DNA of 64,000 bases from Bartonella sp. HY038 (GCF_014117425.1 NZ_CP059725.1:1054001-1118000); one strand, 5' to 3'. Positions 8,416 to 17,494 are shown, counted from the stretch's first letter. A program made the numbers and translations. The notes: generated by a model from the sequence alone, not told the origin.

Positions 8416-9207
8416 TTAAACCATATCAGCTTGCGGTAGAATGAATGGCACATGGGCTGGGGGCAGGGCATTGACCGGTAGATAGCAATTATAAATATTT
8501 TGTAGATTTGCCGCGGTGATAACCTCTTGCGGTATGCCTTTGGCAGCAATCTTACCTTTTTGCATTAAAATAAGATGATCAGCATAGCGGGCTGCAAGGT
8601 TCAAGTCATGCAAAATAGCAATGACCCCACCGCCTTGTTTCACAAAATCTTTGGCGATATTCATAACCGTTAATTGATGTTCTATATCAAGGGCGGCAAC
8701 TGGTTCATCAAGCATTAGCCAGCAAGGCTTGCCTTCATATTCGGGCTGCCAAATTTGGCATAAAACACGGGCAAGCTGAACGCGTGCTTGTTCACCACCT
8801 GAAAGCTCTTGGTAAAATTTTGCATGGTAATCAACTAAGTCCACTTTACTTAAAGCGGCATAAATTAATTCGTCATCACTAGCTAATAAGCGGCCATTGC
8901 CTGCTGATAGGCCAATTGCCACCACTTCACGCACTAAAAACGGAAAAGACATGGTACTGGCTTGAGGCAAAACAGCGCGTTGGCAAGCAAGTTGCCATGC
9001 TTTTATATGACGTGTATTTTGTCCATTGATGTAAATATCACCGCTATATTGTAATTCTCCGCAAAGTGCGCTGAGTAAAGTTGTTTTGCCAGAACCATTT
9101 GGACCGATAATAACAGTTAATTCACCCGCTTTAATATTAATAGCTAAGTCTTCAATGATGGTTTTTTTGCCGCGATTGACGCTAAGGTTTTCAACTTTTA
9201 TCATCAT
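8416..9207 (-). CDS. hmuV: Hemin ABC transporter, ATP-binding protein HmuV
   Basis: ATPase that powers heme import through HmuU. From the ATG that overlaps the hmuU stop codon it has 263 residues. Walker A is IIGPNGSGKTTLLSAL, the signature is LSGGEQARVQLARVL, Walker B is CWLMLDEPVAALD, and the switch histidine sits in AILHDLNLAARYA. The open frame reaches far upstream inside hmuU, but that part is out-of-frame hmuU sequence. The 4-base-type overlap with hmuU suggests coupled translation. It is the last gene of the hemP-hmuS-hmuT-hmuU-hmuV run. Confidence 0.93.
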   Translation of the reverse strand: MMIKVENLSVNRGKKTIIEDLAINIKAGELTVIIGPNGSGKTTLLSALCGELQYSGDIYINGQNTRHIKAWQLACQRAVLPQASTMSFPFLVREVVAIGLSAGNGRLLASDDELIYAALSKVDLVDYHAKFYQELSGGEQARVQLARVLCQIWQPEYEGKPCWLMLDEPVAALDIEHQLTVMNIAKDFVKQGGGVIAILHDLNLAARYADHLILMQKGKIAAKGIPQEVITAANLQNIYNCYLPVNALPPAHVPFILPQADMV

Positions 9208-10310
9208 AACATCATCCCGCGTTGGCGCAGCAAAATCCAAAGAAAGAAGGGAGCACCAAGAAGCGCTGTTATTATGCCAATGGGCAATTCGGCCGGATAA
9301 ACCACTATGCGGGCAATATAATCGGCAAAGATAACAAGGCAAGCGCCAAGAAGTGCGGAGCATGGAATAAGATAGCGATGGTTGGGGCCGATAATTAGCC
9401 GTAATATATGGGGTATAACAATACCAACAAAACCAATGCCACCACTTACCGCGACTGCCGCACCACACATTAAGGCCACCAAAACAATTGAAATGTTTTT
9501 AAGTCTTTGTACTGGAAACCCTAAATGGCCTGCCACGGCCTCACCAAGTGCCAAGGCATTTAAGCCATTAGCTAAAAATGGCGCTATGCATAGGCCAAGA
9601 ACAATAAATGGTGCTGCAATGATTACTTTTTGCATGGTTGTACCTACCAGAGAGCCTAGGCTCCAAAAGGTAATGTCACGCAATTGTTGATCACTTGCTT
9701 TAAAGACCAATACGCCAATAATTGCACCAATAAGCGCAGCAATGGCAATGCCTGCCAAAAGCATGGTTGCAATAGATGTCTTTCCATTGTGCGTGGCGAT
9801 TGAATAAAGTAATAAGGTTATAATTAAACTACATAGAAAAGCACTAAAAACAATGCCAAAGGAGCCTATGATTGGGCTGATACTTATTGGAATAATGTGA
9901 CCTAATACGATGAATATCACCGCACCAAAGCCAGCACCTGCTGATACGCCAACAATGCCAGGGTCTGCCAATGGGTTGCGAAATAAGCCTTGCATTAAAA
10001 CGCCGCAAACAGCAAGGGCACTACCAACAAATACGCCAAGAATAACCCTTGGTAAGCGAATATCGATCAGTACCAGATAATCTTGTGTTGCTTGCACTTG
10101 TTCAAAATTTTCGGTACTAAAATAATGGCTAATCAACCTTAGCAATGAAACATCTGTTTGCCCTAATAAAAGGCCGCAAAGCACGCTAGCAATGAAAATT
10201 GGAATAAGGGCAATTAATACTAATTGACCACGAAGACTTCTGTCACCTTTTCGCATTGCCGAAAGAGTTTCGCTCTTTGGCACAGGCGCAGTGTGGCTCG
10301 ACAAAGACAT
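9204..10310 (-). CDS. hmuU: Hemin ABC transporter permease HmuU
   Basis: FecCD/BtuC-type permease that carries heme from the periplasmic HmuT across the inner membrane. It has 368 residues and about ten helices. Recognisable blocks: IRLPRVILGVFVGSALAVCG, LFRNPLADPGIVGVSAGAGF, FWSLGSLVGTT, and VSGGIGFVGIVIPHILRL, all standard for the family. A long hydrophilic N-terminus of about 28 residues precedes the first helix. It starts eight bases after hmuT and overlaps hmuV. Confidence 0.93.
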   Translation of the reverse strand: MSLSSHTAPVPKSETLSAMRKGDRSLRGQLVLIALIPIFIASVLCGLLLGQTDVSLLRLISHYFSTENFEQVQATQDYLVLIDIRLPRVILGVFVGSALAVCGVLMQGLFRNPLADPGIVGVSAGAGFGAVIFIVLGHIIPISISPIIGSFGIVFSAFLCSLIITLLLYSIATHNGKTSIATMLLAGIAIAALIGAIIGVLVFKASDQQLRDITFWSLGSLVGTTMQKVIIAAPFIVLGLCIAPFLANGLNALALGEAVAGHLGFPVQRLKNISIVLVALMCGAAVAVSGGIGFVGIVIPHILRLIIGPNHRYLIPCSALLGACLVIFADYIARIVVYPAELPIGIITALLGAPFFLWILLRQRGMML

Positions 10311-10318
10311 TATTTTTC

Positions 10319-11230
10319 CTATTTCGATTGATTTTGGCCATAAAGCAATTCTGCAACATCACGTGCTGCTGCGGCCGTACGTGGGCCAAAGCCAAGCAAA
10401 TAAAGCCCATCCATGTCTTTAATCATATTATTTTTAGCTGCAGGAGTTGCAAGAACGGCCGGCAAATCGGTAAGTTGGGTGGTAACAGGGCGGCCTGGAA
10501 ATGGTGACATCGACAAGATCATATCAGGTTTTGCAGCTAGCAATGCTTCATCGTTTAAGAGTTTATAGCCATCAAATCCAGTGATTGCGTTTTCTGCACC
10601 TGCAAGCTTAATGATGCCATCAGCTGCCGTATTGCTACCAGCCGCCATAACGCGACCATTTTGTACGGAAAGTACAAAGAGAATTTTTTTCTTTTCTGTA
10701 ACCTTATTCGTCAACTCATCGGTTTTATTAAAATCTTCATTAAGTTTGGTAATAAGCTCATCGGCTTTGTCTTCAAGCATTAGGGCTTTACCAACACTGC
10801 GCACTTTGGTGATAACACCATCTCGGCTAAAGCTTTCTGGCACAACAACCATTGGCACCGACGCTTTTTCTAAAATATCAATTGTAGGCTTTGGGCCGCT
10901 ACCTTCAACCAGCAAAATACCCTTTGGTGCCAGCGATAAAATGCTTTCAGCTGAAAGGGCGCGCATATAGCCAATATCTGGTAAAGCTTTGGCAGCTTCG
11001 GGATAGATGCTGGTCATATCGCGGCCAATGATCCTATCTTGTGCGTCAAGTGCATAAACAATCTCAGTTAATGCGCCGCCAATGACGATAATTTTGGAGT
11101 CTTTCGGTAAAACTTCGGTTTCCGCGCTTTGTGCGGTATGGCTAACCGAAAATAAGCACAGAATAAGAGTTGTTTGGATAAGTATCTTTTGCCAAAGAGA
11201 AAATGGCTTTTTGATAGTTTTATAAAACAT
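10319..11230 (-). CDS. hmuT: Periplasmic hemin-binding protein HmuT
   Basis: Substrate-binding protein that takes heme from the outer-membrane receptor to HmuUV. It has 303 residues with a signal peptide ending at TAQSAET after a hydrophobic stretch. The class III binding-protein fold is seen in KIIVIGGALTEIVYALDAQD, DIGYMRALSAESILSLAPKG (the usual G-Y-x-R-x-L-x-A-E-x-I block) and DGLYLLGFGPRTAAAARDVAELLY at the end. It is separated from hmuS by 150 bases with a strong hairpin (own entry), so its level may differ from that of hmuS. Confidence 0.93.
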   Translation of the reverse strand: MFYKTIKKPFSLWQKILIQTTLILCLFSVSHTAQSAETEVLPKDSKIIVIGGALTEIVYALDAQDRIIGRDMTSIYPEAAKALPDIGYMRALSAESILSLAPKGILLVEGSGPKPTIDILEKASVPMVVVPESFSRDGVITKVRSVGKALMLEDKADELITKLNEDFNKTDELTNKVTEKKKILFVLSVQNGRVMAAGSNTAADGIIKLAGAENAITGFDGYKLLNDEALLAAKPDMILSMSPFPGRPVTTQLTDLPAVLATPAAKNNMIKDMDGLYLLGFGPRTAAAARDVAELLYGQNQSK

Positions 11231-11331
11231 CGTGTTATCCTGTGATTAATGTTGATGATATTTTTGATAGTTAAATTTGGTTCAGCTGCATGATGAAGGG
11301 CAATAATATTCGCTATACAAACTGATTTTAC

Positions 11332-11364
11332 TTAGAGGAAAATTTATAGGTAATTTTCCTCTAA
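11332..11364 (-). other. Perfect 13-bp stem-loop between hmuS and hmuT
   Basis: Arms TTAGAGGAAAATT (11332-11344) and AATTTTCCTCTAA (11352-11364) around a 7-base loop. On the minus strand it lies just after the hmuS stop codon and is not followed by a T-run. It is better explained as an mRNA-stabilising or attenuating hairpin than as a full terminator. Confidence 0.6.
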
Positions 11365-11380
11365 ACCGTATTATGTATGT

Positions 11381-12442
11381 TTAGGCAACTGCGCTTTGCT
11401 CTAAGCGTGGTAGGGATGCCATCAGGTCGCTCCATGCGCTTAGTTCTTTTTCGCCTTCTTGACGTTTGCCAAAGAATTGAATGATAAGATTATTATCCTT
11501 ATCAAACACTTCCATAGAGGTGATTTCGCCGTCTTTGGTTGGCTTTTTTACAGCCCAAATTTTTTCAACATTAGGTTCCAATAAATGGAGGTGGAATTGC
11601 TCATCCATAATATTGGTCCATTCACCATAAGGTTTGACTGGGCCAATTTTACCGGTGAAGATTTGAATGCAACCACGATTACCAACAAAGCACATAATTG
11701 GTAAATCTTGTTCATGAGATTTATCAAGCATGGTTTTGATCGCACTTTTATCCAATTCGTAAGCAAAACGATCGCCAACAATATGGTTTGCTTCATGGCG
11801 CTCAACTTGCATATCTTTTAAAATATTATGCAATTGATGCACATCTTTCATTTCACTCCAGCGGCGACGGAATTCTTCAATATCAACATCGCCTTCACGC
11901 TTTGCTGCTTCTTTCGTAAAAGGCTCAACGCTAATCATGTCGGTTGGTGTGCCAAGTGAATTTTGGTCAGCAAAAGCTTTCCATGCTTCATGATCGGTGC
12001 CTTCATGTTCATAAATCTTAAATACAGCAGTACCAAACTTGTCAAAATATTGGATGCTATTATATTTTTTGCCCATGATCTCGACTTGCTTTTCAAACGC
12101 AAAAGCCCAGTTTTTATTGAAAATGCGCAAGTCAATTTCGCCTAATGTGAGCGATGCCCCCTCACCATAAAAGGTTTTTTCAAAATGTCCGCGCATTTCA
12201 TGTACGGCTGAATCGTTGCGTACGATGCATAAGACTTTACCAAAAGTTTTAGCTTTTTCTAAAAGATCAGCAATATCTACCTTTAATTGGCGGGCTTCAC
12301 TATTACAGGCATAGGCGCAAATGAGTTCAGCTTCAGTGATGCCGATAGACTTCACAAAATCGCGTTCGCGCAGTTTGACGCCACTTTCAGCGACTGCGGC
12401 TTTATGTTTGGTGATGATGTCTTGTGCTTTTGCGTTCAACAT
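11381..12442 (-). CDS. hmuS: Hemin-degrading / heme-handling factor HmuS (HemS/ChuS family)
   Basis: Cytosolic protein that receives imported heme; family members store, deliver or degrade it. Its 353 residues show the duplicated HemS/ChuS fold. The first half includes GKVLCIVRNDSAVHEMRGH and GEIDLRIFNKNWAFAF, and the second half includes PIMCFVGNRGCIQIFTGKIG and WTNIMDEQFHLHLLE, the same pattern twice. It follows hemP by nine bases, so the two are one transcription unit. In Bartonella the homologue is called HemS. Confidence 0.93.
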   Translation of the reverse strand: MLNAKAQDIITKHKAAVAESGVKLRERDFVKSIGITEAELICAYACNSEARQLKVDIADLLEKAKTFGKVLCIVRNDSAVHEMRGHFEKTFYGEGASLTLGEIDLRIFNKNWAFAFEKQVEIMGKKYNSIQYFDKFGTAVFKIYEHEGTDHEAWKAFADQNSLGTPTDMISVEPFTKEAAKREGDVDIEEFRRRWSEMKDVHQLHNILKDMQVERHEANHIVGDRFAYELDKSAIKTMLDKSHEQDLPIMCFVGNRGCIQIFTGKIGPVKPYGEWTNIMDEQFHLHLLEPNVEKIWAVKKPTKDGEITSMEVFDKDNNLIIQFFGKRQEGEKELSAWSDLMASLPRLEQSAVA

Positions 12443-12451
12443 GGAAAATTC

Positions 12452-12649
12452 CTATTTGTTTAATATTAGCTTGCCAAAGCGCGTTTTCTTTAAGCGATAG
12501 GTGGTATTTTCGTGAATGATAATAACTTCACGACTATTTTTAAAAAGTTGAGCGCTATCTATGATTGGCGGTGTAAGCAATGTCGCAGTAGACAGATCTG
12601 CATCATCTGCTAACTTATTTTTTACCGCATCTCCCATGATCATTCCCAT
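12452..12649 (-). CDS. hemP: Hemin uptake protein HemP/HmuP
   Basis: Small 65-residue protein of the HemP/HmuP family, needed in rhizobia for expression of the hemin receptor gene. The conserved C-terminal half is intact: LFKNSREVIIIHENTTYRLK then TRFGKLILNK (family pattern R-E-V-x-I-x-H-x-x-x-x-Y-x-L-R-x-T-x-x-G-K-L-I-L). The start at 12649 has AAATGGGAATGAT around it, and Met3 or Met5 could serve instead. It opens the hemP-hmuSTUV run. A regulator role for the neighbouring hutA is known for rhizobial HmuP and inferred here. Confidence 0.9.
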   Translation of the reverse strand: MGMIMGDAVKNKLADDADLSTATLLTPPIIDSAQLFKNSREVIIIHENTTYRLKKTRFGKLILNK

Positions 12650-12826
12650 TTTATTTCTCCGTTTTTTAAGAGCCGCGCTATAAAAGGGAAAAGCGCATTA
12701 AGGGTTGGTATTTTTTGCTTTGTTAAACTTAGTTAGACAAGATAAATTGTAATAGTCTAGAAGACGCAATAAACGAATTTTTTTAACTATCAATTACTTA
12801 GCACGCCAAATTAACAAAGTTGTATA

Positions 12827-12851
12827 AAGAGGTAGGATAGACCTACCTCTT
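12827..12851 (-). terminator. Hairpin after hutA
   Basis: Perfect 10-bp stem AAGAGGTAGG / CCTACCTCTT with a five-base loop, ten bases beyond the hutA stop codon. The following minus-strand bases (TATACAAC) are T-poor, so it could be a weak terminator or an mRNA 3' end. Confidence 0.55.
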
Positions 12852-12860
12852 CATATTGAT

Positions 12861-15068
12861 TTAAAATTTTTGAATGAATGATAGTTTGAAACTACGGCCT
12901 GGTTCGCTAAAAAATTCTTTAGGATAGGATGTTGAAGAACGTAGGTTCAAAGCATTCCAATAGGTTTTATCAAAAAGATTATAAACACCTGCTTGTAAGC
13001 GTGGACCTTTTTCACCCATTGGTTCCCACCAACCAGTTAAATCAACAACAGCATAACCAGGTGCGCGTGCATAATCTGAATTTTTAGCTACCTTATTACG
13101 TTTGCCAGCGGCTGTTAAATTGACATCTGCACCCCAAATTTCTTGTGCATAGCCTAAACCAACCATGCCCTTTAAAGGTGGAACAGAGTTTAGATATTCA
13201 TCCTTATCGGTGTCACGTCCTTCAGCATAGGCAAGGGCAAAATTTGTATGCCAACCATTACCAATTTGCCAATGACCTTTTGCTTCAACGCCAGAAATAG
13301 TAACGCGTGCACGGTTAATATTTTCAAAGCGACCAAGTGGAAATTCTCTATTACCTGCTAAGCTAACTTGGTCGATGAAATTCTTGTAACGGTTGCTAAA
13401 CACACTGATTGAGCCACCTAAATCTTTGTCGCCAAGTTGAACACCAATATCAAAACCATTGCTTGTTTCTGGTTTTAAATCTGGATTGCCGCGGGTGTAA
13501 TAGAACCCTGGGTTAGTGTAGTTAAAATAAAGTTCAGAGGCAGTTGGAGCGCGAAATGCCTGAGCCCATTGTGCGTAAAGTGTGACCTTATTGGCAACAT
13601 CCCATTCACCACGTAACTTAGGTGAAAAGCGTGAATCGCTTTGCGAATCTGGATAGCCAGTAAAGCCAGAATTTTGTTCATAGCGTGCACTGTGTTTTGG
13701 ATCACGCTCATACCAGTCAAACCGGCCACCTGGTGTAATTCTTACGCGGCCATCATAAAATGCAATTTCGTCTTCAAAAGCAAAACCAAAATTCTTACTT
13801 TCTGTTGTAGGTGAATCTGCTTGATTGACGTGCATGAATTGGCAGGTCATGAAAGGGCGTGTGTAGGGTGGAGGTGGGCAGCTATCTTCACCACCAGCAT
13901 ATTGCTGATATTTTGAAAATGAGGTGTCAATTGCAACACGAACGGTGTGGGTTGTTGCCCCCAATTGCAATGTTTTAAAACCATTGACATTGAAGCCATA
14001 TACACGTTCTTCCGTCTGCGCGTCGCGTAAGTAAAAGCCTGTTGGTACAGGAATACGATTACCATATTGGCTAGTTTCTAGGCGTTGGCGCTGCCAGTAA
14101 ATATTAGCATGTGCTTCATCTAGCCAGCCATCACCATTACCTATGTAATCATAAGATGCAGAAAAACGTTCACGTTTTTTCGTTTGATCTTCATAGAAAG
14201 TACCTGGCGTGTAAGTGCGTACGGCTTGATTTAAGCCATGTGTGGTGCCGTCAAAATAAAATCGTTCAGCCGTGAAGCCAAAGCGATGCTCTTTACCGAC
14301 ATGCTGATAAACTTTGAAAAGCAAATTATTATTATCAAAGTCTGCTGGATTAGCGATTGAGCGATCAACGCCATAACCACTAACAGAGCCATTATTTTCG
14401 CGCTGTTTGCCGCCAACATAACCGCCTTGCAATAAGAAATAAGTATCATTGGCGCGGACAGCAAACGCTTCATCAATATGCCAGCTGCGATTAGATGAAT
14501 CGTAGCTTCCTTTAGTAAGGGAGGCCCAGTTCTTGTCACCAGTCAAAAGGTCTTCTGGGTCAAGAGTACGGAGCATAACAACACCGCCAAGTGCACCTGA
14601 ACCATAAAGGCTAGAATCTGAACCGCGCACAATATCAAGACTTGAAAGCGAAGAGATGTTAAATGAGGAAATGCCCCCTGTTAAATTTCGGCTTGATGGA
14701 TCAGGGAACCAAGTAATAGGTACGCCATCAATTGTCGTTAAAACACGGTTTTGATCAAGTCCGCGGATAGTAAAACTATCGGAGCCCCGGCTATAAGAAA
14801 TAGCAGGATCAAGCCGTGAGATATCATTAATATCATCAACCTGTTTTTTGGCAATTGTATCGCCTGAAATACTATCTGTTAATACTGTAGCTTTTCGGTC
14901 AAGTCTTTCTTTTTTACCTTCAACCACGACAGTATCTAGCGTTTGAGAATCAGAAGTTGCATTTGTAGTCTGATTCGTTGTTTGTGCTGATGCAGGGCTT
15001 GCTGCGCAAATGGCAATAACGCCAAATGCTGCGTAATGTTTTAAACGCTTTAATTGTAACCAATACAT
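12861..15068 (-). CDS. hutA: TonB-dependent hemin receptor (HutA/BhuA/HmuR type)
   Basis: Outer-membrane 22-strand barrel with plug, importing heme with TonB energy. It has 735 residues and a signal peptide ending ASPASAQ. The plug follows with DTVVVEGKKERLDRKAT (TonB box region), SYSRGSDSFTIRGLDQNRVL and DIVRGSDSSLYGSGALGGVV. The barrel carries the heme-receptor motifs FRAP (AFRAPTASELY) and NPDL (GNPDLKPETS, usually NPNL). It ends in a terminal Phe (SFKLSFIQKF). I see no histidine between FRAP and NPDL, where many heme receptors have one. It is transcribed away from the small heme monooxygenase gene. Confidence 0.93.
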   Translation of the reverse strand: MYWLQLKRLKHYAAFGVIAICAASPASAQTTNQTTNATSDSQTLDTVVVEGKKERLDRKATVLTDSISGDTIAKKQVDDINDISRLDPAISYSRGSDSFTIRGLDQNRVLTTIDGVPITWFPDPSSRNLTGGISSFNISSLSSLDIVRGSDSSLYGSGALGGVVMLRTLDPEDLLTGDKNWASLTKGSYDSSNRSWHIDEAFAVRANDTYFLLQGGYVGGKQRENNGSVSGYGVDRSIANPADFDNNNLLFKVYQHVGKEHRFGFTAERFYFDGTTHGLNQAVRTYTPGTFYEDQTKKRERFSASYDYIGNGDGWLDEAHANIYWQRQRLETSQYGNRIPVPTGFYLRDAQTEERVYGFNVNGFKTLQLGATTHTVRVAIDTSFSKYQQYAGGEDSCPPPPYTRPFMTCQFMHVNQADSPTTESKNFGFAFEDEIAFYDGRVRITPGGRFDWYERDPKHSARYEQNSGFTGYPDSQSDSRFSPKLRGEWDVANKVTLYAQWAQAFRAPTASELYFNYTNPGFYYTRGNPDLKPETSNGFDIGVQLGDKDLGGSISVFSNRYKNFIDQVSLAGNREFPLGRFENINRARVTISGVEAKGHWQIGNGWHTNFALAYAEGRDTDKDEYLNSVPPLKGMVGLGYAQEIWGADVNLTAAGKRNKVAKNSDYARAPGYAVVDLTGWWEPMGEKGPRLQAGVYNLFDKTYWNALNLRSSTSYPKEFFSEPGRSFKLSFIQKF

Positions 15069-15146
15069 TAAGATACCATCCTTCTCAATTCTTTTGAAAA
15101 GCTTTGGCTTGCCACATTAGATTGGCTGGCTACGCTTCATATCATG

Positions 15147-15159
15147 AATAGTCACTATT
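15147..15159. promoter_or_regulatory. Candidate operator palindrome between hutA and the heme monooxygenase gene
   Basis: Perfect inverted repeat AATAGT-C-ACTATT. It lies about 80 bases upstream of hutA and 100 upstream of the divergent gene, so it could serve both. An iron- or heme-responsive regulator is the natural candidate; which one is unknown. Confidence 0.35.
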
Positions 15160-15164
15160 AAACA

Positions 15165-15179
15165 TGATACTAACAGTCA
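15165..15179. promoter_or_regulatory. Possible RirA-type iron-responsive (IRO) box
   Basis: TGA-N9-TCA (TGATACTAACAGTCA) fits the loose core described for rhizobial RirA sites. Such a short pattern arises by chance often, so the case rests on its place between two heme genes. Confidence 0.3.
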
Positions 15180-15259
15180 AGAAAAAAGTTGATTTTTATC
15201 ATTTGGACTGGTTTAATAACAGGGGTGATGATCCGTTATATATTTAAGGATAATAAGTT

Positions 15260-15580
15260 ATGTATATCGCAATGAACCGTTTCAAAGTCAATAAAGGTAA
15301 TGAAGCCGAGTTTGAAACTATCTGGAGAGAGCGCGAAAGCCGTTTAAAAGAATTACCGGGCTTTGTAGAGTTTCATTTACTTAAATGCGACACTGATAAG
15401 GATGAAAATACCAGCCTCTATTCTTCACATGCTATTTGGAAAGATCGTGAAGATTTTATCAGTTGGACAAAGTCAGAGCAATTCCGCGATGCCCACAAGG
15501 GTGCTGGTGAACGCCGCCATGTTTTTGCAGGCCCTCCACATTTTGAAGGTTTTGAAGTTATTTTGTCTGAAAAGGCTTGA
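15260..15580 (+). CDS. Small heme-degrading monooxygenase (HmuQ/IsdG-like)
   Basis: Dimeric ferredoxin-like ABM-fold protein that probably opens the heme ring to release iron. The 106-residue length fits. The catalytic triad of the IsdG family (Asn, Trp, His) is matched in position: Asn6 (MYIAMNRF), Trp69 (FISWTKSEQF) and His79 (FRDAHKGA). The RBS is AAGGAT. The gene is divergent from hutA and shares its promoter region, as for rhizobial hmuQ and brucella bhuQ. A more general antibiotic-biosynthesis monooxygenase role is possible, but context and residues favour heme. Confidence 0.8.
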   Translation: MYIAMNRFKVNKGNEAEFETIWRERESRLKELPGFVEFHLLKCDTDKDENTSLYSSHAIWKDREDFISWTKSEQFRDAHKGAGERRHVFAGPPHFEGFEVILSEKA

Positions 15581-15593
15581 TCTCTGAATAGTT

Positions 15594-15643
15594 GGCTGCT
15601 TTGCCTTTGTTTGTTTTAAAAAATAGTACAAAGCAGCCATTTT
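15594..15643. terminator. Terminator between the heme monooxygenase and the YddA-like gene
   Basis: Perfect 10-bp arms GGCTGCTTTG (15594-15603) and CAAAGCAGCC (15629-15638) with a 25-base loop, just after the plus-strand stop codon and before the convergent gene's end. The plus strand continues as ATTTT. Confidence 0.6.
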
Positions 15644-15668
15644 AAAAAAAATATAGTTAAATTGATTT

Positions 15669-17378
15669 TTAGTTAATTATTTGAAGCGTCCATTTTTTAT
15701 TGTTTTTGATAAGTTTTTGGTTGAATAATGTTTTGATTTCATCTTGATGTGTGATGCAGATGACTATTGTATTGGGACAGTGTTTTTTCAATAAAGACAT
15801 GGATTGAAGTGCGTTATTGTGATCAAGTTGATTGGTTGCTTCATCAAGAAAAAGAATATCTGGTTGGTAAAGTATAGCGCGGGCTACAGAGAGTCGCTGT
15901 TGCTCCCCACCTGATAATATTTGTTGCCAATTGTCATTATGGTCTATTTTGTCGCCTAAGTTTAGGCTTAGCAAATTCAGTGTATCCTTTATTATTTCAT
16001 CATCATAGGTATTCTTTGCTGGGTAGCTAATGACAGTGCGTAGCGAGCCTTTAAATAAATAAGGCGTTTGTGGTAAAAAGAGCATGCGTCCGTAAAGCGC
16101 ACGATCTCCCTGGCAAAACGGCCAGAGTCCAGCTAAATAGCGTAAAAATGTTGTTTTTCCTGCACCGCTTTTACCATCAACCAAAAGCCAATCGCTTTTT
16201 TCAAGTCTAATATCAGGAAAATAGCCCAATGGTGTCTTATCTGGATAAAAAAGTTGAACATTTTTGAAGGAAAGAAATGCGCTTTTGTGGTTACCTTGTT
16301 GCTTGGATCGATCATTGTCGCTTTGATTGTTTTTTGTGGCTATGGGGCAAATATTTAACGCTGTATCAAATTCGGCCAAGCGTTTGATGAATGATGACCA
16401 TTCAATCAAACGCTTATAATAAGTAGCTATCCAGCCAAAGCCATCAGCAACAATGGCAAAGGCACTTTGTATTTGCATCACGTCGCCAAAAGTTATGGTT
16501 TTATTTAAAAAAAATGGTAATACCGCAATAATTGGAATAAAGTTAGTTAAGCGAAATTGGAATGCTGTTATAGATTCTAATTTTATCTCAGCTTTGATAA
16601 TTTGAAACCAATTATCGCCAATGGCATCAAATAGTTGCTTTTGCTGTTTATTTTCGGATGCTTCACCATTATAAAATGCAACTTCTTCACTTTTTTCCGT
16701 CAGTCGGATGAGTTTGGCCCTATAGTCAGCTTCCCTGTGTTGGCGATCTATATTGAGAGAAAGTAATATTTTGCCGATCCAATGGATAATTAATGTTGAT
16801 ATAACGCCATAGGCTAGAGCTATCCAGAATACATAGCCATGCAATGTATATTGTGCATCATTTAAGGTGATATCAACGAGCGGTGAAAGATTCCACAAAA
16901 TGACAATAAAGGTTAGCAATCGCGTCGCATGGGTTAATAGCGATTTGAATAAAAAAACGCTTTCAGCCGTGAATAATCTTATGTCTTCGGCTATACGTTG
17001 ATCTGGATTATCAGGATATTGGTTGAAACGCAGCATATAATGGCGATGGTCATCTAGCCATTTGTCACTAAAATAATTGTTCAGTTCTCGTCGCCATAAA
17101 AACACTAAAATTTTGCCGAATGCACTGCCAACAACAATGCTTAAAACAACAATTGATAAATAAAATATATAAATAAAAATTAAGTGTAATGCCGCTTCAC
17201 CATCAAATTGCTGAAGCGCATCGTAGAACAGCTTTTGCCATTCATTGATAAAAACACTCATATATACAAACAAGAATTGGCAGCTTATGGTTAGGATAAG
17301 GGAAGCCCAGATTTGCCAATTAAATGTTTTAAGGCTGAAAGGTGCCAAAAATAGTTTGAAATAATAGGAATATTTCAT
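15669..17378 (-). CDS. YddA/BclA-like ABC transporter (ABC_membrane_2 permease fused to ATPase)
   Basis: Inner-membrane transporter of the SbmA/BacA-related ABC group (with E. coli YddA, rhizobial BclA, mycobacterial Rv1819c and human ABCD4), whose known members import peptides or cobalamin. The 569 residues comprise a permease with NPDQRIAEDIRLFTAESV, the group's hallmark, and an ATPase domain with Walker A VDGKSGAGKTTFLRYL, signature LSGGEQQRLSVARAIL and Walker B ILFLDEATNQLD. It lies 116 bases downstream of a siderophore receptor on the same strand and is probably cotranscribed. A role in siderophore import, or handling after import, is inference. Confidence 0.85.
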   Translation of the reverse strand: MKYSYYFKLFLAPFSLKTFNWQIWASLILTISCQFLFVYMSVFINEWQKLFYDALQQFDGEAALHLIFIYIFYLSIVVLSIVVGSAFGKILVFLWRRELNNYFSDKWLDDHRHYMLRFNQYPDNPDQRIAEDIRLFTAESVFLFKSLLTHATRLLTFIVILWNLSPLVDITLNDAQYTLHGYVFWIALAYGVISTLIIHWIGKILLSLNIDRQHREADYRAKLIRLTEKSEEVAFYNGEASENKQQKQLFDAIGDNWFQIIKAEIKLESITAFQFRLTNFIPIIAVLPFFLNKTITFGDVMQIQSAFAIVADGFGWIATYYKRLIEWSSFIKRLAEFDTALNICPIATKNNQSDNDRSKQQGNHKSAFLSFKNVQLFYPDKTPLGYFPDIRLEKSDWLLVDGKSGAGKTTFLRYLAGLWPFCQGDRALYGRMLFLPQTPYLFKGSLRTVISYPAKNTYDDEIIKDTLNLLSLNLGDKIDHNDNWQQILSGGEQQRLSVARAILYQPDILFLDEATNQLDHNNALQSMSLLKKHCPNTIVICITHQDEIKTLFNQKLIKNNKKWTLQIIN

Positions 17379-17494
17379 CTCGGCCTTATTTTAAAATTGT
17401 TAATTTAAGTTTTATTGCTTTGATATTCTTTATGGCAAGCTAATTTATATTGGCTGAAATATCTCAGCCAATATAAGCTTTTGGTGGGCAAGAA

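Noticed and set aside
9208..9468. Possible 87-residue N-terminal extension of hmuV
   Set aside because: That stretch lies inside hmuU in another frame, is Trp/Cys-rich and is not seen in the family; the ATG overlapping the hmuU stop is the natural start.
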